Assembly: GCA_902797195.1 (NCBI GenBank)
Contig: CADBRY010000244.1
Location: 1 to 19,126 of the forward strand
DNA length: 19,126 bases
Direction: 5' to 3'
Source of the DNA: an uncultured Eubacteriales bacterium
GTDB taxonomy: Bacteria; Bacillota; Clostridia; Peptostreptococcales; Anaerovoracaceae
The notes below the pieces were generated by a model that was not told the DNA's origin, did no database searches, and saw nothing but the letters and a program-made list of their open reading frames with translations. Made by a program: the position numbers and the translations under genes. Below, in pieces: positions 14,825 to 19,126 of the stretch; the first letter of the stretch is position 1, and each line of letters opens with the position of its first letter.

Positions 14825-15502
14825 ATGTTGAAGGAAAGAGAACAGAGGATACTGGACTTTTTAAAGAAGGAAATCGAAGAAAAGGGCTACCCGCCTACGG
14901 TCAGGGAGATCTGCGGATCCCTCATGATAAAATCCACATCCACGGTACACAAGGATCTGGCAAGTCTTGAGAAGCAGGGATACATCAGAAAGGATCCCGC
15001 CAAGCCAAGGACACTGCTCATAGTCGATCCAAAGACCGGGGAGAGGACCGATCCCCATTCACAGTCTATTGCCGGCGGAGGTAAGGCGGCGGAAAGACAG
15101 GTTGAAAGAACCGATATAGTCGACATTCCCGTAGTTGGCAGGATAGCCGCGGGAACACCAATACTGGCCGAACAGAACATAGAAGACAGCTTCCCCGTGC
15201 CTTCCCGGTTTGTTGAGGGTACCGGAGACAGCTTCATGCTGACCGTAAGAGGAGAAAGCATGATAGATGCGGGGATAATGGACGGAGACTATATTCTTGT
15301 GGAACAGCAGCAGACCGCAAGAAACGGAGAGATAGTGGTTGCCATGGTAGACGGTCTGGAGAGCGAGGCTACGGTGAAGACCTTTTACAGGGAAGATGGT
15401 CATGTGCGCCTTCAGCCTGAAAATCCCACAATGGAGCCTATCATAGTCGATGATGTGAGGATACTCGGCAAAGTCAAAGGCGTATTCAGATACTTTCAAT
15501 GA
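14825..15502 (+). CDS. lexA: LexA SOS repressor
   Basis: This 225-residue transcriptional repressor of the DNA-damage response undergoes RecA-stimulated self-cleavage. The N-terminal winged helix-turn-helix covers about 1-65 (ILDFLKKEIEEKGYPPTVREI, with the recognition region STSTVHKDLASLEKQGYI). A linker of about 35 residues follows. The S24 peptidase domain starts near 100 (IPVVGRIAAG), with the scissile A109-G110 bond, nucleophile S145 in RGESMIDAG, and general base K185 in EATVKTF. All key residues are present, so the protein should be active. AAAAGGAG lies upstream of the ATG at suitable spacing. It has its own promoter with a possible LexA box, as expected for autoregulation. No terminator is visible after it. 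Confidence 0.96.
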   Translation: MLKEREQRILDFLKKEIEEKGYPPTVREICGSLMIKSTSTVHKDLASLEKQGYIRKDPAKPRTLLIVDPKTGERTDPHSQSIAGGGKAAERQVERTDIVDIPVVGRIAAGTPILAEQNIEDSFPVPSRFVEGTGDSFMLTVRGESMIDAGIMDGDYILVEQQQTARNGEIVVAMVDGLESEATVKTFYREDGHVRLQPENPTMEPIIVDDVRILGKVKGVFRYFQ

Positions 15503-15527
15503 TTTTGTGGCATTTGTACGGTAGATG

Positions 15528-15536
15528 TGAGATAAT
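15528..15536 (+). promoter_or_regulatory. Possible extended -10 promoter before the STAS gene
   Basis: TGAGATAAT fits TG-N-TATAAT with one mismatch and lies 26 bases after the lexA stop. No convincing -35 element is present. It could start a separate transcript for the STAS gene and those downstream; otherwise these are read through from lexA, since I see no terminator between them. Confidence 0.35.
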
Positions 15537-15577
15537 TAGTCATGTGTTGATTGAAACAGAAGTAAAAGGAGATATCA

Positions 15578-15874
15578 ATGGAAGTCAGCAAGATCCAAAA
15601 TGAAAAAAGTTTAACAGTGGCGGTAAAGGGAAGGATAGATACATCTACAGCCCCGACCCTTGAGGAGGAACTGAAGAACTCTTTAGATGGAGTGGAGAGC
15701 CTCACATTCGATTTTACAGGAGTGGAATACATTTCATCCGCAGGTCTCAGAGTTATGCTTGCAACCCAGAAGATTATGAACAGACAGGGGGAAATGGAGA
15801 TCATCGGAGTCAATGATACTGTGATGGAGATTTTCGACGTTACGGGATTTTCTGATATTATAAAGATCAACTGA
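15578..15874 (+). CDS. STAS-domain anti-sigma factor antagonist
   Basis: This 98-residue single-domain STAS protein is of the SpoIIAA/RsbV type. Such proteins bind an anti-sigma kinase and free a sigma factor, and are inactivated by phosphorylation on a conserved serine. The sequence shows LTVAVKGRIDTSTAPTLEEEL (12-32), SLTFDFTGVEYISSAGLRVM (41-60), where S53 or S54 is the likely phosphoacceptor, and IIGVNDTVMEIFDVTGF (75-91). The length is typical and there are no extra domains. The ATG at 15578 has AAAAGGAG with suitable spacing. No kinase/anti-sigma factor or sigma factor gene adjoins it, which is unusual for spoIIA or rsb operons. It may instead work in a signalling network encoded elsewhere. 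Confidence 0.9.
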   Translation: MEVSKIQNEKSLTVAVKGRIDTSTAPTLEEELKNSLDGVESLTFDFTGVEYISSAGLRVMLATQKIMNRQGEMEIIGVNDTVMEIFDVTGFSDIIKIN

Positions 15875-15886
15875 TGCGAGGACCAG

Positions 15887-16045
15887 ATGAGCAGTAAAAG
15901 GTATAAAAAAACAGAAAACAAAAATACACAGGAGAATAATTTCAAGAGTCATCATTCTCCCGTAAAGGTATGGGCAGTCAGAATAGTCGTGATACTGCTG
16001 TGTATTGCGGTGGCCGTAACTCTCATACCATCGGTATTTTTCTAA
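15887..16045 (+). CDS. Small single-pass membrane protein, 52 residues
   Basis: This open frame encodes a hydrophilic, lysine- and asparagine-rich N-terminal segment (1-27) and one hydrophobic helix (about 29-50, VWAVRIVVILLCIAVAVTLI), ending in VFF. Such a layout suggests a type II anchor with a short cytoplasmic tail. The ATG is preceded by GAGGA (15878-15882) with 4-base spacing, and the gene begins 12 bases after the STAS stop, so the two are probably co-transcribed. I do not recognise a family. The clean transmembrane segment, ribosome binding site and spacing are the evidence that it is real. Confidence 0.6.
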   Translation: MSSKRYKKTENKNTQENNFKSHHSPVKVWAVRIVVILLCIAVAVTLIPSVFF

Positions 16046-16141
16046 AAACAGTTTGTAAAGGCAACCACCCGACAGTCTCGGGAAACCTGGAAAGCAGAAG
16101 CGGATGAAGGGAAAAGATTCTGATTTACAGGGGATGATGAA
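16046..16141 (+). other. Leader region before the ABC transporter lipoprotein gene
   Basis: These 96 bases hold a short hairpin (CCCGA/TCGGG around CAGTC, about 16068-16082) and purine-rich sequence, but no clear promoter, terminator, Fur box or known riboswitch consensus. A 13-codon frame at 16104-16145 ends in an ATGA overlap with the lipoprotein start. It lacks a good ribosome binding site and is not called as a gene. The stretch may simply be a spacer. Confidence 0.3.
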
Positions 16142-17341
16142 ATGAGCTTAGAAAGAACCAATAAAAAAAATGTTGCAGGATGGCAGATGATACTTGTCAT
16201 CCTGCTTTTGATGTTTACTCTCGGGGGATGCGGGGAGAAAGAGGCGGAAAAGAACACAGCGCCGGAAATAGAAGGGCTGAAGTATCTGTCCACAGAGGAC
16301 AAGGATTACGCACGTGGTTTTGATATCTACGATTACAGCGACGGTTATCAGGTGATCCATATCCAGGACAATGAGAGCGGGCAGTACAGGGATTATCTTC
16401 TGATCCCGGAAGGGGGCAGGGAACCGAAAAACCTGCCTCAGGACATGGTCGTGTTAAAAAAACCTCTTGATGACATCTATCTGGCCGCATCCGCCTCCAT
16501 GGCCCTGATATCTGCGGCGGGAGGGCTGGATTCCATTGCCTTTTCAGCCACCGACCGGAAGGACTGGTATATAGATGAGGCGGCAGAAGCCATGGAAAAA
16601 GGAGACATCATATATGCGGGAAAATACAGTCAGCCCGATTACGAGATGCTCCTTGAGAAGGGTTGCGATCTGGCTGTGGAATCAACCATGATACTGCACA
16701 CACCTGCGGTTCAGGAGAAGCTTGAGGAGATAGGGATACCCGTGTTCATAGACCAGTCGAGCTATGAATCCCATCCCCTGGGCAGGAGTGAATGGATAAA
16801 GGTATACGGAGCCATGCTCGACAGAGAGGAGGAAACCAATGCCTTTTTTGAGGAACAGAAAAAAGTCATTTCCGATCTTGAAGGCATAGAGAATACCGGG
16901 AAGACCGTTGCCTTTTTCTACTTGAATTCACAGGATCAGGCCATTGTAAGAGCATCCGACGACTACATACCGAAGATGATAGAGATAGCCGGAGGAAAAT
17001 ATATTTTTGAAAACCTTGAAAACCCCAACGAAGAGAGCAGAAGCGCCGTGGTAAAACTGTCCATGGAGGAATTCTATGAACAGGCCTCCGACGCGGATTA
17101 TCTGATATACAATGCCAGCATCGAAAGCCCCCTGAAATCCATGGAGGATCTTACGGACAAGAGTGAGCTTTTCAGCAAGTTCAAGGCTGTGAAAAACGGC
17201 AATGTCTGGACCACCGATAAATATCTTTACCAGGCGACGGATATCATGGGGCAGCTGATCAACGACATGCACATTATGCTCATCGACGGAAATGCCAAAG
17301 ATATGACATTTCTTATGAAGGTTCCCGAAAAGGCGGAATGA
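16142..17341 (+). CDS. Iron-complex/cobalamin-type ABC transporter substrate-binding lipoprotein
   Basis: This 399-residue lipoprotein captures the substrate outside the membrane for the permease and ATPase that follow. The signal peptide has a lysine-rich start, a hydrophobic core (16-27) and a lipobox LGGC, with lipidated C30. The mature part fits the TroA-like/BtuF fold (SBP family 8), with two lobes joined by a long helix: first lobe about 80-215 (ASASMALISAAGGLDSIAFS, VFIDQSSYESHPLGR) and second about 240-395 (TVAFFYLNSQDQAIV, IAGGKYIFEN, LIYNAS, KNGNVWTTDKYLYQATD). AGGGG at 16129-16133 lies 8 bases before the ATG. The gene overlaps the permease gene by four bases. The substrate could be a ferric siderophore, haem or a corrinoid; the sequence does not decide. 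Confidence 0.88.
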   Translation: MSLERTNKKNVAGWQMILVILLLMFTLGGCGEKEAEKNTAPEIEGLKYLSTEDKDYARGFDIYDYSDGYQVIHIQDNESGQYRDYLLIPEGGREPKNLPQDMVVLKKPLDDIYLAASASMALISAAGGLDSIAFSATDRKDWYIDEAAEAMEKGDIIYAGKYSQPDYEMLLEKGCDLAVESTMILHTPAVQEKLEEIGIPVFIDQSSYESHPLGRSEWIKVYGAMLDREEETNAFFEEQKKVISDLEGIENTGKTVAFFYLNSQDQAIVRASDDYIPKMIEIAGGKYIFENLENPNEESRSAVVKLSMEEFYEQASDADYLIYNASIESPLKSMEDLTDKSELFSKFKAVKNGNVWTTDKYLYQATDIMGQLINDMHIMLIDGNAKDMTFLMKVPEKAE

Positions 17342-18414
17342 CAATGAGAGAATCGGATAACAATCACATGTCTGCGGGAGCATTTCATCAGGAAAACTTC
17401 AGGCGGAGAACAAGGTACACAATAGTATTCTTTATAATGACCATTCTTTTTCTTGTGGTCATAGTACTGAATATCAATATGGGCAGCGTCCATATTTCTC
17501 CGGGAGAGATTTTCCGAATAATCCTCACACACGGGGGCGCCGACGAAAAAAACGTAGACATAGTATGGGAACTGAGGCTTCCCAGGATACTCATGGGAGC
17601 CATACTTGGGGGAGGCCTTTCCCTTGCGGGATTCCTCCTTCAGACCTATTTTGAGAATCCCATCGCGGGACCCTTTGTCCTGGGTATTTCCTCAGGATCC
17701 AAGATGATCGTGGCCATAACCATGATAGTCTTTCTCAGCAGATTCTCCCATGTATCCTCCTGGACCCTTGTTATAGCAGCCTTTGTGGGAGCTCTTATTT
17801 CCACTCTGATAATACTTCTCATATCCAGAAAAGTGGATCACATGGCTTCACTTCTGGTGGCGGGAATAATGGTGGGCTACATCTGCTCGGCCATTACAGA
17901 TTTTATCGTCACATTTGCCGATGACTCGGACATCGTAAACTTAAGAGACTGGTCCCTTGGCAGTTTTTCCGGATCAAGCTGGGGGAACGTGGCGGTGGCC
18001 TTCATAGTGATCGGGGCTTCCTTCATCATGGTCCTTCTCCTGTCCAAACCCATAGGAGCATTTCAGCTTGGGGAGGCCTATGCCCAGAGCATGGGAGTGA
18101 ACGTAAAGAGATTCAGAGCGGCGATCATCCTTCTTTCAAGCCTGCTTTCAGGGTGTGTCACCGCCTTCGCAGGTCCCATATCCTTTGTGGGGATCGCGGT
18201 ACCATTCCTGGTAAAAATGTCCCTTAAGACTGCCAGGCCACTTGTGGTGGTTCCCGCCACCTTCCTTGGGGGAGGCGTTTTCTGCATGTGGTGCGATCTG
18301 ATCGCAAGGATGGCCTTCGCGCCCATGGAGCTGAATATAAGTACGGTGACCGCAATGTTCGGAGCACCGGTGGTCATATTCATGATGATACGCAAGAGGA
18401 GGTGGGGAGCATGA
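17338..18414 (+). CDS. FecCD-family ABC transporter permease
   Basis: This 358-residue permease has about ten transmembrane helices, of the BtuC/FhuB/FecD family importing iron complexes or cobalamin. After a 27-residue cytoplasmic tail come helix 1 (28-46), the family segment ELRLPRILMGAILGGGLSLAG (78-98) and ENPIAGPFVLGISSG (106-120). AFAGPISFVGIAVPFLVK, in the second half, is the strongly conserved cytoplasmic-side motif that contacts the ATPase. The C-terminal region ends in a basic tail (RKRRW). The ATG at 17338 overlaps the lipoprotein stop (ATGA); an ATG two codons later is an alternative. Its own stop overlaps the ATPase start by four bases. A single permease gene implies a homodimer. 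Confidence 0.92.
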   Translation: MTMRESDNNHMSAGAFHQENFRRRTRYTIVFFIMTILFLVVIVLNINMGSVHISPGEIFRIILTHGGADEKNVDIVWELRLPRILMGAILGGGLSLAGFLLQTYFENPIAGPFVLGISSGSKMIVAITMIVFLSRFSHVSSWTLVIAAFVGALISTLIILLISRKVDHMASLLVAGIMVGYICSAITDFIVTFADDSDIVNLRDWSLGSFSGSSWGNVAVAFIVIGASFIMVLLLSKPIGAFQLGEAYAQSMGVNVKRFRAAIILLSSLLSGCVTAFAGPISFVGIAVPFLVKMSLKTARPLVVVPATFLGGGVFCMWCDLIARMAFAPMELNISTVTAMFGAPVVIFMMIRKRRWGA

Positions 18415-19126
18415 AGGATACCTACTTTACTCTTGATAAACTTTCCGTTGGGTATAATGGAAAGGCAATCATAAGGGACATTGAAATAGGCATAACAAAA
18501 GGGGAGATAATAACCCTGATAGGTCCCAACGGTTCTGGAAAATCGACAATACTCAAGAGCATAACCCGCCAGCTCCAGACCATAGACGGCAAGGTGATCT
18601 TTGACGGTAAAGATCTGAGGAAATATTCCTACCGTCAGCTTTCCTCGAAGATGGCGGTGGTGCTTACTGAGAGGATGCGCCCGGAGCTTATGACATGCCA
18701 CGACATAGTGGCAACGGGACGATATCCCTATACGGGAAGACTGGGGATACTTACCGAGGAAGATGAGAGGATAGTGGAGGAGTCACTTGCGGCTGTCCAC
18801 GCATCGGATATAGGCCCGAAAGACTTCAACGCCATAAGCGACGGTCAGAGGCAGAGAGTCCTTCTGGCAAGGGCCATATGTCAGCAGCCGGACATTATAA
18901 TACTGGATGAGCCCACTTCATTTCTGGACATAAGGCATAAGCTGGAGCTGCTTTCCATACTGAAGAAAATGGCAAGAGAGAAGGGAATAACGGTGATCAT
19001 GTCCCTTCACGAGATAGACCTGGCAGAGAAGATCTCCGACAGGATAGTCTGCGTGAAGGGTGAGAAGATATTCCGTTACGGAAAGCCTTCGGAAATATTC
19101 GAAGAAGAAACCATAAGAACAATGTA
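18411..19126 (+). CDS. FecE-like ABC transporter ATP-binding protein (partial, C-terminus outside window)
   Basis: The frame starts at ATG 18411, inside the permease stop (ATGA), and is still open at the window edge after 238 codons; family members are about 250-260 residues, so little is missing. Walker A is GPNGSGKST (38-46), Walker B is IIILDEP (162-168) with catalytic E167, and the H-loop histidine is H200 in MSLHEID. The segment IVATGRYPYTGRLGILTEED (99-118) is typical of the iron-complex/cobalamin importer group. Two elements deviate: the signature reads ISDGQ (142-146) instead of LSGGQ, and the Q-loop position reads VVLTE without glutamine. As I recall, both occur in clostridial relatives, so I expect an active ATPase. 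It energises import by the preceding lipoprotein and permease. Confidence 0.92.
   Translation, partial: MKDTYFTLDKLSVGYNGKAIIRDIEIGITKGEIITLIGPNGSGKSTILKSITRQLQTIDGKVIFDGKDLRKYSYRQLSSKMAVVLTERMRPELMTCHDIVATGRYPYTGRLGILTEEDERIVEESLAAVHASDIGPKDFNAISDGQRQRVLLARAICQQPDIIILDEPTSFLDIRHKLELLSILKKMAREKGITVIMSLHEIDLAEKISDRIVCVKGEKIFRYGKPSEIFEEETIRTM

Noticed and set aside
15528..15545. Fur box near the GATAATTAG sequence upstream of the STAS and transporter genes
   Set aside because: Only one half-site is present and the second arm does not match, so iron control cannot be claimed.
16046..16141. Cobalamin, c-di-GMP or other riboswitch before the transporter gene
   Set aside because: Fragments such as AAAGGCAACC look suggestive, but the stretch is too short and lacks the conserved cores of these classes.
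16104..16145. 13-codon leader frame overlapping the lipoprotein start
   Set aside because: It lacks a good ribosome binding site and has no attenuator-like codon run; the ATGA overlap can arise by chance.
1..19126. CRISPR array, tRNA or rRNA genes, insertion sequences, attachment sites
   Set aside because: No regularly spaced repeats, cloverleaf sequences, transposase or integrase frames, or terminal inverted repeats were seen when reading both strands.

Overview
The window looks like chromosomal DNA from a Gram-positive anaerobe of the Bacillota, most likely a member of the Clostridia. The reasons are AGGAGG-type ribosome binding sites, sigma-A-like promoters, a Gram-positive-type LexA, TagD (a teichoic-acid-type cytidylyltransferase), a lipobox solute-binding protein, and secreted proteins with clostridial-style FN3 and NlpC/P60-like architecture. 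Base composition looks moderate, and Arg AGA/AGG and Ile ATA codons are frequent (judged by eye, not computed). I cannot name a genus. No tRNA, rRNA, CRISPR array, insertion sequence or prophage signature is visible.

Layout. (1) Positions 1-4252, minus strand: a tightly overlapping three-gene operon reading leftwards from a good promoter. Its order is a PaaK/CapK-like adenylate-forming enzyme, dTDP-glucose 4,6-dehydratase (RfbB), and a large GT-C-like membrane protein cut by the window edge. (2) Positions 4253-4534: a divergent regulatory region. (3) Positions 4535-6094, plus strand: a secreted FN3 plus cysteine-rich NlpC/P60-like protein with its own promoter and terminator. (4) Positions 6106-14767, plus strand: an apparent eight-gene operon. 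It encodes a membrane-anchored paralogue of that secreted protein, a MoxR AAA+ ATPase, a CoxE-like VWA protein, an ATP-grasp enzyme, a polyprenyl-phosphate-type GT2, a Wzx-like flippase, TagD, and a second ATP-grasp enzyme. It closes with a clear terminator. (5) Positions 14738-15502: lexA, whose candidate operator is the palindrome inside the preceding terminator. (6) Positions 15578-19126: a STAS anti-anti-sigma protein, a 52-residue membrane protein, and an iron-complex/cobalamin-type ABC transporter (lipoprotein, FecCD permease, ATPase cut by the window edge).

How it fits together. Regions 1-4 read as a cell-surface locus. RfbB supplies a dTDP-4-keto-6-deoxy sugar and TagD supplies CDP-glycerol. 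The GT2 would charge a polyprenyl phosphate carrier, the flippase would export the lipid-linked product, and the GT-C-like protein would act on the outer face. The adenylating enzyme and the two ATP-grasp enzymes suggest acyl, aminoacyl or amide decoration. The FN3-NlpC/P60-like proteins act outside the cell, and the MoxR-VWA pair is a candidate assembly or maturation machine. The linkage of MoxR-VWA, paired ATP-grasp ligases, TagD and cysteine-rich exported hydrolases in one operon is the least familiar part of the window. The functional link is inferred from gene order only.
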